NCBI GenBank assembly: GCA_027405735.1
Contig: JAPEHQ010000006.1
Span: forward strand, 1,922,001 to 1,986,000
Length of the DNA stretch: 64,000 nucleotides
Source: Mucor racemosus
Taxonomy: Eukaryota > Mucoromycota > Mucoromycetes > Mucorales > Mucoraceae
Direction: 5' to 3'
Part shown: piece after piece, positions 21,572 to 33,534 of the stretch
Position numbering within the stretch: position 1 is the first letter of the stretch
How the letters are laid out: the number at the start of each line of letters is the position of its first letter
Program-made: the position numbers and the translations under genes
Notes under the pieces: generated by a model
What the model was told of the DNA's origin: nothing
Database searches by the model: none
Seen by the model: only the letters and a program-made list of their open reading frames with translations

Positions 21572-22400
21572 TATGTGTAGAATTATAGATTCTGTCCGTG
21601 TACATCACATTAATCCCATGTGTGAGTAATAGTAGAGTTGCCCACCATATGCAGATCATTATTCCCATTTGTGCATAATAATAAAATCTGACCATGAACA
21701 ATATGAGCTGATGGTATGGGCACAAATTGGTTTGTACATGAGCATCGTGCCGTTCTCAAAATTCCATTGCATTTTTTTCTTGGAATGGGTTTTTAAATTA
21801 CATTTGTTTTTAATTAATATATATCATAGACAATACAATAATTCAATACGTTGTTGATGTAGAGCAATACATGCAACTGCTAATATATTTACGATTAGTA
21901 TCATTTGTAAATATGTTTATAATAGCCATAATTTTTACAGTAACAATGGTTTTTGCTCGAGCATAAACTTAAATAACACTTACTGCTTAGGTTTATATGC
22001 ACGCCAAATCTAAGATTATAGATGTTACAATGCTACTTTATCATCACGCATAAAATTTAAACAAATTAACCTTTTTTAAACTTCCTATTTTAATTTACGA
22101 TTGTCAGCTGTAAAAAGATTTGTTTTCAAGTATAACGACGATCACAACTATGGTTATTAGGCAAGACATTAGATTATCCCTTTTTTTTTGTTTCTATATC
22201 ATTTAAACTTTTATCGCTTTTCTGGAACATTTTGTGGGTTTGTAACCAGTTTTAGCTTTTTATTGGGTAGAAATAAATATCATTGTCTTCGATTTGATCT
22301 GGTAATCAAGAAATACGTCCAGCAATACAGTAGTAAATAATGATATTTGATCTTAGAATGCGGTTAAATGAAAATATCAGTCTCTAATTTTACGACTGCT

Positions 22401-22654
22401 ACTTATATTAAAAACACTAGTCCCTTATGTTAGCATGCGTATTCAGATAAAAGAAAAGAATACCAGCTTGATGGTCTGATATGCGTTATCAAACGGTGAA
22501 TATATCCTTGGAATATAAAAACAAAAAGAGAGAAATAGCATACGTAGAAAAGGATTTTCCAAGCTTTTCCATTATTCAGCGCAATTAAAACCCTGCTAAA
22601 TTTTACATTTCAGCCAATGTAAAAACAGCATTACAGCGCATCAACCCATAAAAT
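22401..22654. other. Short spacer between R1 and R4
   Basis: No gene or shared repeat recognised. Confidence 0.35.
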
Positions 22655-23430
22655 AAACAAAATAGGCAATATCTGTTATCATGTTATCATAGAAACATGC
22701 ATTTTCTAGCAGAAACCCCGTCTGTCATATCATAAATTTATTAAAAATTGCAAAAGCGAGCCCGTAGAGCAACAGAGCAACGCCTTAATTGAACATAGCA
22801 AGATTGAAAGGCTAAATCTTTTATACTATGGTATATATCTAAGTTTTAAATAAAAAAGCGTTTCTTTTTTTTTAACTTTTTCTTATATTTAACCATATGC
22901 AGTCTGAAAATTCAGACTTTGTAGCGGACATTTTCGGGGCTCATTTTACCCTTACCAACACTCGTGATTTTCATCAAAAAACAGAAAAATTAAATTTTGA
23001 TATTAAAATCAACGTTTAAATATACTACATTATGAGAGAAAATTGTAGGCATGACTAATACACATTTTATAAAGGCTTAACATCAAAAGTTAAGTAATGA
23101 AAATTAGCATTTTTGGCCAAAAAACGGTTTTTTGATTAAAGGATTTTCATGTAATATTTTGCAATAAAAATGTTTGTTATTTTTTATTGAGCAAATAGAA
23201 CGCTAAATTCTGTATATGCGTATACTTTTTGTTTTTATAATTGGTAGTGTAATTAACTCTAGATTGGCAAAACCAGAAAAAAAAAATTTAAAAAAGGTCA
23301 AAATTGATGATCTGGACAAAAATAATTTTCTAAATTAATATTCCGTTTATAAGCCTTGTAAGTCTTAAAAATAAGAGATTTTATTATACTTGTGAACTTT
23401 TTCAAGAATTTACAATGCTGTACCCACTTG
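22655..23430 (+). repeat. R4 repeat copy B
   Basis: Runs from 'ggcaatatctgttatc' to 'gctgtacccacttg' and matches copies A (reverse) and C (direct). Unlike them it stops abruptly at 'cacttgattg', where an R2 fragment begins. It is uninterrupted and so documents the empty site of the LTR at 2287-2531. Confidence 0.75.
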
Positions 23431-23439
23431 ATTGAAATG

Positions 23440-23660
23440 CCTGTAAAATCTGAAACATTAGTACTAAAAACATTATATCAACCACAAAAGATAGGATATT
23501 TCTGGATACTCGTTTTTAAATTAAAGTTGATCATCTCGGGTACATTGACGTAAAAGTTTTTCTTGGTGTTATCTATTGAAAGAAAAGTGAAGCAGGAACC
23601 AAAAGCGAGACCCACTTTTTAAGGAAAAAAGCGGTGAGTTTTACTTGTTTTTGAGTCCTT
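23440..23660 (-). repeat. R2 repeat fragment
   Basis: Reverse complement of about 14515-14725, joined directly to the end of R4 copy B. Non-coding. Confidence 0.6.
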
Positions 23661-24414
23661 TGTGAAATACAAATGAATTTAGAAACAGTTAACATAATGT
23701 AAGCAATTCATACATATCTAGCAATGTTTAAGCTATATTCTAAAAAGAGTTTAATATAAGGTTAGTTATTAAAAAAAAGTGTAGCGCTTGAATTTTGAAG
23801 ACTAGCAACTCTAAAAAGCAATTTTTCCAAAATTCAGCTTTTCTAAGGGCGTTTAGTAGCTAACAAAGGCTCAGTTGACAAATTTCAACTTTCTATAAGC
23901 TCATTAATTGAGATAAATTGCAAATTTCGAGGTATTTTATTTACATCCATTTAAAGGCAGTTGGTACAAGATGATACCGCTTTGATGGCTAATGTCTATT
24001 TCCGCAGTAAAACGTGTTGATTTTAGAACTTAGGTTTTAATAAAATTCAAAAACTCAAGAATGAATGATATTACGAAATGCATCAATGGAATTAGCTACG
24101 GGCTAGATATTTTATTTCGGATGCAACATGTTCTCGATTGAAAAAACACTAATTCGTATTGCGTAACATTCACATACATTAAATGGGAGAAATACATAGC
24201 ATCACTTTTCCAAATATGTTAAACAAGCTTGAACTATATTCTTCGTTGACATACAATGTCTTTGTTGGTTGATTGAGATGAAGGATTGCATAGTGGAAAT
24301 GCATATTTGTATCGCATAGGTGACTGTCGGCAAATGACAATTGACGGAAGGGATCCTCAAATTCAATATGGAGCCCCTGGCAATTATTATTTTTCTTCTT
24401 TTTTTTTATTGTAC
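23661..24414. other. Spacer upstream of the mitochondrial Phe-tRNA synthetase gene
   Basis: AT-rich, no gene. The T-rich run at about 24388-24410 lies directly before the start codon. Confidence 0.4.
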
Positions 24415-25895
24415 ATGTCAAAAACTATGCTTCGAAATTCAAATCATTTGAAGAGAGTATTAATCAGCAAATATACTACACCTACAGGGTGTGGAGGTAT
24501 ATTCAGTGTATGTCAAAAATCCTTGTATTCCACTGCACCAGGTAAATTTTGCATTAGTCGAAAAAATCCAAAATTTGAAAGCCCCTTAATTTTTATTATC
24601 AATAGATTTCGAGATTGGAAGCAAAGAAACAAAAATCAACGGAAAGATCCTTGGTAGAGACGAATGGACAAACATTTCACCTACAGTTTTATCAAAAGTA
24701 AATCGCAAATTGCATTTACAACCTCAAAATCCCATATCCATTATCCGTCAATTGATTGAAAACCACTTTCAGGATTTCAAAACTTACAATGACCTCAGTC
24801 CTGTTGTAACCACCAAACAAAATTTCGATGATTTACACATTCCAAAGGATCATCCTAGTCGTACAAAATCTGATAATTACTATTTCAACAAGGATACAGT
24901 ACTTCGTGCACATACTTCAGCTCATCAATTAGAAGGTTTAGCATCTGGAGCTGATAAATTTTTGATCAGTGGTGATGTATATCGTCGTGATGAAATTGAT
25001 TCATCCCATTACCCTGTATTCCATCAGATCGAAGGTTTCTTTTATTTGGATAACGACATTCCTAAATTAGAAGCAGAATTGAAACGAATTCAAGCAACAG
25101 AAACACCCAATATTGAGTTAGTAGATGATACCATTATTAAACCTGAGAATCCTTATCAAGATTGCCATACACCTGAAGCCGTAGATTTGATTTCAGCACA
25201 TTTGAAGCATTCTATCAATTCAATGATTAGAAATCTCTTTGCCGATGAAAAGGATTTAAAAGTACGTTGGATCGATGCTCATTTCCCCTTCACTAGTCCT
25301 AGTTGGGAAGTTGAGATTTTATACAAGGGCGAATGGCTCGAAGTATTAGGTACTGGTGTTGTCAATCAAAAGATCATGAAGCAAGCTGGATTAGATAATA
25401 AAATTGGCTGGGCCTTTGGTATGGGTCTTGAAAGGTTAGCTATGGTCTTGTTTGGTATTCCAGATATTCGTCTATTTTGGTCAGAAGATAAACGATTTGT
25501 AGATCAATTTACTCCTGGAAAGATTAACAAATTTGTTCCCTTCTCAAAATATCCCCCTTGTATTAAAGACATTTCATTCTGGTTACCTGAGGGAGAATGG
25601 CATGAAAATGATTTCTGTGAATTAGTACGTGGTGCTGCTGGCGATATTGTTGAGACAGTAGAGTTGGTAAGTTTAAAATGATACATAATGGTCTTGAATG
25701 ATCCGAGATTTTATTAATAAATGTATTGATTGTTAGATTGATGATTTCAAGCATCCCAAGACAAATAAGCGTAGCTTATGTTATCGTATCAATTACAGAT
25801 CAATGGATAGAAATGTTACAAATGATGAAATCAATGAAATTCAAGAAAAAGTACGTTCTGTTGTACAGGATGAGTTTAATGTAAAACTTCGATAG
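24415..25895 (+). CDS. MSF1: Mitochondrial phenylalanyl-tRNA synthetase
   Basis: Three exons: 24415-24541, 24606-25666 and 25737-25895, giving 448 residues, close to the usual length of the monomeric organellar enzyme. The start (ATG 24415; another in-frame ATG at 24427) is followed by a basic, Ser/Thr-rich leader fitting a mitochondrial presequence. Class II core: motif 2 around 163-187 (SGDVYRRDEIDSSHYPVFHQ), then FTSPSWEVE, and motif 3 near 309-322 (GWAFGMGLERLAM). The last about 95 residues are the anticodon-binding (FDX-ACB type) domain, ending with RINYRSMDRNVTNDEIN. It charges mitochondrial tRNA-Phe. All frames are intact. Confidence 0.93.
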
Positions 25896-26228
25896 ATTTA
25901 TATTCACTACAAGACGCGCTTATGAGTCGTGATTATTCGTGTTGTCCTAAAAAAAAAAGTTTATGTAGACAAACATTTAATAAATATCAAATATGTAATT
26001 TATATAGTTAATCGTCAATAAACATAACCCTGTGCTATCTTTTGATATGGCATGTGATGGTATATGTATGCACATATAAAGCATATTTTTTTGCGTGATG
26101 AATTTGGCCCTTTAAATGGCCGAATTTTAATAGTTTCGCAATATATTTTGTGATATCCCCCTGCTGCTTCTTTCTTTCTTTCTTTTTATCTTTTTTCTGT
26201 TTTCGTTGAAAAATTGTTATTTACACTA
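25896..26228. other. Intergenic spacer
   Basis: 333 bp between two forward genes. It includes a (TTTC)n-like pyrimidine tract near 26170-26195 just before the next start, probably in its 5' leader or promoter. Confidence 0.4.
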
Positions 26229-26672
26229 ATGGAAGCAAAGGTAGAAGTAGTTTCTTCCTCATCGCCATCATTTGCTGCTGCTAGTTCTTGTTCTAATAGA
26301 AAAAAGTAAAGTTTTTTTTTTTTTTTTTTTTTTTTTACCAATTTTTTTGTTTTTAATCAAAATTATTTTATAGCAATACGCTCGCAGTATTTTCTTCAAT
26401 TGAGAATATCGATAGTAATGCAATGAGTCAAAAATTACCAAATATTTCACCTACAAAAAGATATTCAATTTCCCAAGATTCAAAAGATAAATTCTACGCA
26501 ATTCATCACATTCAACAGCAACAACAAGAACAACAATTAAGAGATGAAAATGATAATGAAAATACCGAGCCAACCTCTTTAATAAAAACCAAAAAGAATA
26601 ACCGTGGCCGCAAAAGAATGGGCGATAAAACAACAAGTGATAACATATTATCATCGCCATCCTCATCAAGTC

Positions 26673-26715
<43 letters not shown>

Positions 26716-28348
26716 GCAACAACAGCACCAGCAGCAGCAACTCAATAAACAACGAAAGAAACCACGTCAACAAACAAAATCGCGTAAAGATCAACATTCT
26801 ACGCCTTCTTTATATCAAACATGTGTTGGATTATGGCCAAAATCAAATACATTAGATGAACTTGCTTATGATCAAGTTAAAGCAATGAGTGATTTGTTAA
26901 AAGTTAGACTTTGTCAAGCTAAATTCAAAATGATGGCAAGACTTGATCAAGATAACGAATTATTCACCTTCTTATCTGAAGAATATGTACCACCAAAACC
27001 AATATTACATCAGCCAATTCATCTTGCTTCGAAAAAAAGACAAAACAAATCAACCATGTCTATTGTCGGCAATGGCAAAAACTTATTTGCACGCAATAAT
27101 AAATTCAACAAAGCCGAATCATCTGCCTCCATTAATGCAAACAATACTTTGACTAATGCTTTTAATGAAACATTTGGTGCTATTCATAATGATCCTATCA
27201 CAACTTCGCCACAAAGAGCAAAGAATCAAAAGGAGCGCAAGAGAAAAACACCTAAATCCGCAACACCTAAACAAAAACGTGTTACTACACCAAAGAGAAG
27301 ATCTGCTGCTGCTGATGTTGTACCCATTACCTTGTCAGATGGTTCTTCCTTTTATTTCTGTGAACCATGTAACAAGAAATATAAAAATCGTAATGGACTT
27401 GCATATCATATGGAAAGATGCAAGAATTCGGATAAATCAAAGCAATCCTCACAACAACAACAACTACAGCAACAACAACAGCAACAACAACAGCAACAAG
27501 AGCAACAACAGCAAGCAGAAAGTGACCCATACGTCATTTGTTGCCAACAACAAAGTTTAGAAAATACGTCAATGATTCAATGTGATACTTGTAGAAGCTG
27601 GCTTCATTCTGATTGTGCTGGTTTATCTGACGATTCTTTAGAAGATAGTTTCTATTGTCCGGAATGCAAAGAGAACCGAAACCATGTATCTGAAGCAAAT
27701 CAAGCTGGGAAAGACTTATTGCAATGCTTATTAGAAGCTCAAGCAAGTGATCAAAATCAACACCAACAACAACAAATTACTTTACAACAGGAGCAAATTG
27801 ACCAAATTCAAGAATTCCTAAATAATCAGACGCCTTCTCAGCAGACCGATACTCAAGAAGAAGATGAACTACTTAGTGTACTAACAAATCAAGGTGAAGA
27901 TGACGATTTACAGTTACAGCAATCATCACAACTTCATATTTGGGATGATTTCAATGCTTCATTCGATAAAAATAATACTGGAGAACAATGGAGTCTATTA
28001 GATGATGATGAACCATTTTCAAATTATGATACCGATATACCTAGTTCAGCATGGAATATGAGCGATATAGGCATGTTTGGCCAGCCTCCTTCTCTTTTAT
28101 TTTCTGATAATTCGGTCAATACCAACGATGATACAAATGCTCCTTTGGTGAGTGATTTGTCCAATTCTTTACCTTTAAATGATATATCTTCTACCCCAAA
28201 TGCTCCTGTTTGTGGTGCTCCAACACCTCTTGGTGATGTGTCTACTCCCTCTGGTATTTCCTCTAATGCACATACACCTATTCAAACTGCTGATGGTTTA
28301 TGGTTTCAATTTGCAAATTTTGAAGATGACTATCAATGTGATAATTAA
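26229..28348 (+). CDS. d4/DPF-like nuclear protein: C2HC zinc finger plus PHD finger
   Basis: Two exons, 26229-26305 and 26374-28348, giving 683 residues. The intron holds a T run of over 20 bases right after the donor. An N-terminal region with poly-Q (about 125-150) leads to an unassigned conserved-looking stretch (CVGLWPKSNTLDELAYDQVK). At 355-375 sits CEPCNKKYKNRNGLAYHMERC, which copies the Kruppel-type finger of requiem/DPF proteins (KRYKNRPGLSYH) but ends in Cys instead of His. A PHD finger follows at about 413-465 (MIQCDTCRSWLHSDCAGL, FYCPEC). DPF proteins read acetyl- or unmodified histone H3 and belong to chromatin-remodelling or acetyltransferase complexes. This one has a single PHD, and its first ligand pair is CC rather than CxC. 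Confidence 0.82.
26311..26336 (+). repeat. Poly-T run inside the first intron
   Basis: An unbroken run of about 24 T's a few bases after the 5' splice site of the DPF-like gene. Confidence 0.8.
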
Positions 28349-28651
28349 TTGAAAAATTATTCGTCCTTCCGTACTCCAATAATTTTCAAGATCAAAGTAG
28401 AAATGAATCATCATGACATATTATAATAAAGAATAATCCTCAAATGCAACTCTTTATTAACATATTTTTCATTCTTGATATTTACTTGTAAAATTTGAAT
28501 TTCAACGATTCCGAATAACAAAAGACTTTCTAAAAAATTGCTGGCCTTACCAAGTATGGTTGCATTGTATCTAAACACATCTATACACAGCTTATTCTTA
28601 ATACATGACAAATACATTTAATAAAAAAGGAATGTAATGTTTCATTTTATT
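28349..28651. terminator. Shared 3' region of two convergent genes
   Basis: 303 bp between the stops of the DPF-like gene (+) and PRP28 (-). 'aataaag' near 28424 and AT-rich strings fit cleavage and polyadenylation signals on both strands. No gene. Confidence 0.45.
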
Positions 28652-31162
28652 TTACTGAAAAAGAGTTTCTTCGTGCTTCTTCTTTGATTTAACTGTACCA
28701 GGTCTGCCTTGAGCATCAGGGTGAACAGCCAATTCGTGAGGAACCTTGGAAATACTTGATTTGGCAAGCATTTGCCTAAGGTCGTACATAACTTCAGTAT
28801 CTTTATTAGATAAAAATGTGATTGCCACACCAGAATTACCAGCACGACCTGTACGACCGATACGATGGGTATAATCTAAAAGAGAGAAAGATAATTAACA
28901 AACCATGTAAAATTGATTAAGTGAGCAAGATGATAATACCTTCAATAGTCTTTGCCATATCATAATTAATAACAAGAGATACATTCTTTACATCGATACC
29001 ACGACCAGCAACATCTGTAGCAACTAATACACCAGCAGATCCATTCTTTACTTGTGCCAAAGCAAGTTCTCTCTGTTCCTGAGATTTACCACCATGAAGA
29101 GTAACAGCATGTTGCCCTGATCTATTGATAGCTTTCGATAATGTATCAACACCACGTCTTTGATTAACAAATATAATGATAGGTGGTGCAAATTTGCCAG
29201 AGTTAAGGATCTCCATGAGACGATTACTAAAATGAAATAAAGCATGTTAATCATAATGTTTATCATTAAATTCAAATATACATACGTCTTTTTGTTTTCA
29301 TCATTAATCATTTCTACACGTTGTTCAACAGATTCTACAGCTTGACCAGCTTGACCAATAGTTACGACAGCTTCTCTGCGCAAATACTTCTTTGCTAAAC
29401 GTTCTACAGCAGTAGGCATTGTAGCTGAAAACATGGTAGTTTGTCTATATTTGTAACCTTGAGGAGGCTCCACTTGCATTTCATCATCATTATCAGGCTT
29501 CATATTGGTAACTGGTAATGCATCTAAAATGAAGTTTACATCTGCTTCCATACCCATATCAATCATACGATCAGCTTCATCCATAACAACGTAAGTACAT
29601 TGATTCAAAACAAGGATTCTTCTATCCAAACAATCCTTTAAACGACCAGGTGTAGCAATGATAATTTCTGCACCATTACGTAAATTGAATGATTGCTCTT
29701 CAATTGCATGACCACCCACAATAGAAACACAAGTAAAACCTAATGGTGTGGCAAATTTAATAGTTTCCTCTTCGATTTGTTGAGCCAATTCACGAGTAGG
29801 AGCCATAATAAGAGCATAAGGACCTTCAGCCATATTTTCTTCAGTAATCTTGGGAAGATCCGAGATATAAGTTAATAATGGAATCACAAATGAAGCAGTT
29901 TTACCAGAACCAGTTTCTGCAATACCGATAATATCTCTGTTTTGAATACCAATAGGGATGGCTTGTCTTTGAATAGGTGTAGGTTCTGTATATCCAACAC
30001 TTTCAATAACTCTAAGCATCTTTTCAGGCAAACCTGATTCAGCCCAAGAGCGAATAGGATGAGGAATATTACCACCTTTAGTTGAGATGTTGAAATCTTC
30101 CTTGAAAATACGCCAATCTCTTTCCTTCATTTGATCCAAAGGCTTATCAGTCCAATGGCGCTCATCCCATTTAGTTTTAGCCTCCTTCTTGATAGACATT
30201 TGTTTAAGGGCAACTGCTCTTTCAACTTCTTCAGTTGTTCTACGTTCTTTCAAAAGCTGATCATAGAATTCAGATTGTGATTTCTTCTGTTCTTTACTGT
30301 CAATACCAGCAAGATGTCCACGACCAAACATTTGAGCATTGTGTTTATTGGCATACAGTGGATTAAAATCGTATGAAGTATCTTCTCCAGCATCCCAATC
30401 AAACACAAATTTACGTTCATTCATTCTACGGATCTTTCTCTTTTTACGTTCTCCACCAAAATATCTTTCTCGAATAGCTTGCTTTTCTTTTTCTGTTAGT
30501 GCTGCGTCTTCTTCTTGGGCAAGTGCTGCTTCATCAATCACTTCTCTTTTATTATCGCGATTTCTTTTATTGTAATTATAATCACCACGTCTATCTCTGT
30601 CTCTGTTTCTATCTCTGTCACCTCCTCGGCGATCATCATAACGAGATGATGAAGAACGAGAAAGGTCTTGGGTTCTTCTATATTCATCTTCTGCTGCTAG
30701 ATCGAAATTCTCTCTTGCTTTTCTTTCTTCCTGCTGTTTATTTCTTTGTTCTTCAACCTGCTGTTGGCGTTTTTCCAAAGCTAATTTTGCACGCTCTTCC
30801 TTTGTCAAGAATTTAGGCTTATCTGTAAGTTTTTTCTCTTCCTCTTTCTTTTGTAACAATTCTTCAATTGAAATTGGAACTCTTTTTTTGGGAGCAGGAG
30901 CTGGAACTGAAGGGGAAGCAGATGCCATTTTAACATCTTCTTCAATTACAGCATCTCTATTGTTTCTTTCGCTTTCATAACGACGATCATGTTCATATCT
31001 TCTGCTATTATCTTCACGCTCATCACGGTCTCTATTTGATCGACTGTCTCTGTAATCGTCGTAACGTCTATTATCACGTCTATCATAATTTCTGTCGCTT
31101 CGACTATATTTGTCTTCGCCTCTTCTTGATGGCGAACCAGAGCGATTGTATGAATTGGACAT
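28652..31162 (-). CDS. PRP28: Pre-mRNA-splicing DEAD-box RNA helicase PRP28 (DDX23)
   Basis: Three exons on the minus strand: 31162-29286, 29226-28940 and 28875-28652, giving 795 residues. The first about 230 residues are an Arg/Asp/Ser-rich (RS/RD-like) arm, as in human DDX23. Then comes [20 protein letters not shown], a Prp28 hallmark. Helicase motifs: Q motif GYTEPTPIQ (about 390-398), AETGSGKT (415-422), PTRELA, DEAD (528-531), SAT (580-582), then motifs IV-VI in exons 2-3 ending [10 protein letters not shown] (from about 726). Family role: it displaces U1 snRNP from the 5' splice site so that U6 can pair during spliceosome activation. It diverges from the RCH1 gene. Confidence 0.95.
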
Positions 31163-31654
31163 ACTTGTTTGTTGAATAGAGAATTAGAAACAATTTTTTC
31201 ACTTAAAACATGACCTTATGCTATTGTGCGGAGTGCTACTAGGAACTATAGTAGTTAGAGTGGGATCAGGCGCTGTATGCCGTAGTATTTCGTGACCACT
31301 GGCAACAACATTTGAGTGGTCCCCGGCTTGTTTTACGGCATATTGTGTCATTGAAAGCTTAGATGGTACAAGATCAAGCATTGATTGTCATATTGCTTCA
31401 TTGTATACTTTGATTTGTTGATTTATTTAGATATTCAAGCCCTCATTTCAAGATGTATATCCATTTATATGATGACACAAATCGAGTCATTTGTGAAACT
31501 TGTGTTATCATTTTATCAAGCATATGACTCAAATGATTTTATCTAATTTTGAGTTACGTTCAGGATAAAAGAAATCCAAGATTATAATTCTCGAGATTTT
31601 TGACTATAAATTTAGGTATTTCCCAAACAAATTATTCCACTCTTTCTGAGTGCC
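31163..31654. promoter_or_regulatory. Divergent promoter region PRP28 / RCH1-like
   Basis: 492 bp between two start codons pointing apart. About 31205-31375 has distinctly higher GC than its surroundings and forms a chance open frame with no family pattern. Its role is unclear. Confidence 0.45.
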
Positions 31655-33174
31655 ATGTCTACAACAGAAACAATTCAAATAACTACATCAAATAGATTAG
31701 ATGAATCCTCATCATCAAAAATAGACCTTTCAGACATTACTCATCAAGAGAACAGCAATCATAATGATGCAGATCAGAAGCAACATGAGCCTCAAGACCA
31801 AACAGCAAGCCGTCTGCAACGATATAAAAAAGTTGCATATGCCTTGTTTATTCGATATTGGTTTCTACTTGGTTTGGCTATCGTTATCGGATTAGCATGG
31901 GCATTTCCTCAAGTTGGCAAAACCAATGGAGACATCGAAGCACAATATACAGTTAAATGGGGAGCAGTTATCGTTATTTTCTTACTATCAGGTTTAGGAT
32001 TAGAAGTAAGCGTGATGCTGAGAACCATTCTAAGATGGAGGCTTCATTTGATTGTACAAACAATCAATTTTATCTTATTGCCATTTATCATGTATGGTAT
32101 CGTTCGATTCTTTATCTCAGTTCATGCTGATCTAGATATGACTGTATATAAAGGTTGGATGATTGCATTATCTACAAGTACAACCGTTTCATCTAATGCC
32201 ATTATGACTCGAAATGCAAACGGAAATGACGGTGCAGGTAAGAAAACAAAAGTGGATATCTCTCGATTTAGATACTTATATTTACAAACAGCACTCTTCA
32301 ATGCTGCATTGGGTAATGTATTAGGTATTTTTGTATCTCCTGCATTAATGACAGCCTTTCAAAATGATCCTATTGTCTTTGAACCAGGCACTGATCGAGG
32401 AAATCCAGATTATCTCAGTGTATTGAAAACTTTGGGTAGTACGGTATTAGCTCCTTTGGTGGTAGGACAAATCATTCGCTACCTATTTTCCGTACGGGTA
32501 AAATATTTGGCAGCAAAATGCAAGTTTTCAATCATCAATAGTTTGGCTCTATTGTGTCTTGTTTGGTCCGTTTTTTGTGATGGTGTGGCTAGTGATGCTT
32601 TCACCAAAATGACTGGTGTGGATATTGTAGCTATCATTTTTGTGGATATTTTCATGTATTTATTCGGTTGTGCTGCTTGTTTGTTTGTTGCAAGATTACC
32701 CTGGCCAACAAAATATATTAATGAACCCAAATGGGTTGCAAAATGGAGGTTCTCAAGAAAAGATGCTGTAGCAATTATGGTATTTATGGCAATATTTATT
32801 TTTGTACCAAATAATAATTGATCTTCCTCTATATAGTATTGTGGAGCTACTAAAACTGTTTCCATGGGTATTCCATTGATCAATGTTTTATATTCGGATA
32901 GTAGCTATGGTGTAGTTGGCGTATTATCGCTTCCTCTTTTGATGTATCATATTTGCCAGTAAGTATTACATTACAGATCAAATTCAGCTTGAAATCTCAT
33001 GTGCGTGTGAATTTGATTAGACTCTTTATTGGTAACTTTCAGGTACCACTTTTGAAAAAATGGATTGAAAATGATCCTACAGAAGACGATCCTGTAAATA
33101 ATAGCTCTGAAGTCTTGCCTAGAGAGTCCACAGAGTCAGTTCAGCTATCTACCATGAGAAGAAGAGCAAACTAA
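31655..33174 (+). CDS. RCH1/SLC10A7-family membrane transporter
   Basis: Three exons, 31655-32779, 32837-32958 and 33021-33174, giving 466 residues. A hydrophilic, Gln/Asn-rich N-terminus is followed by about ten hydrophobic helices. Recognisable parts of the SLC10A7/RCH1 pattern are YWFLLGLAIVIGLAWAFP, FLLSGLGLE, STSTTVSSNAIMTRNA and, across the first splice, a CGATKTVSMGIPLI segment. Choosing the acceptor at 33020 rather than the later one at 33044 keeps the frame open. Fungal Rch1 sits in the plasma membrane and restrains calcium influx; the human relative affects calcium and glycosylation. A short charged tail ends in MRRRAN. A poly-C run follows at 33220. Confidence 0.88.
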
Positions 33175-33534
33175 AGCGAATGCAGGAGAAAATAGATTTA
33201 TAATGCTCTAGTTTGAACCCCCCCCCCCAATTGTACAACAAAAATATTGAATATTTAAATCAATAAAATGAATTGATCACAAATACCAAGATATCAAACG
33301 GGTTTCTTAACCATTATATATATTTTATACTAAGAACTAAAAGTAATTTCTGTCGGTTTTAATACATGAGCTTGGTAAGGTACAATGTATAATTTCATTC
33401 ATTAGTAGTTTTTGAATGTAATACTGTATATATTACTCAAGTAAATATTAAATTAAACAGAAATACGTGTTTTATCAGGTTACCAAATCGAAATTGATTT
33501 TAAACACAGGTAAATTATGCAGATTGCTAACAGG
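33175..33534. other. 3' flank of the RCH1-like gene
   Basis: Contains a C9-10 homopolymer at about 33219-33228 and an 'aataaaat' string near 33261 that could be the poly(A) signal. No gene. Confidence 0.45.

Larger units (their letters stand above)
19110..22400 (+). repeat. R1 repeat, long copy carrying three nested insertions
   Basis: Follows the same order as the left palindrome arm (36283-38115) and continues beyond it to about 22400 ('gcggttaaatg'). Compared with that arm it contains three extra blocks: 20010-20319, 20393-21120 and 21236-21571. Removing each block and one copy of its 5-bp duplication recreates the uninterrupted R1 sequence. R1 includes no gene that I can recognise. Confidence 0.8.

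Noticed and set aside
31199..31381. 60-residue frame between PRP28 and the RCH1-like gene
   Set aside because: Slightly GC-richer stretch without motif or splice support; treated as promoter sequence.
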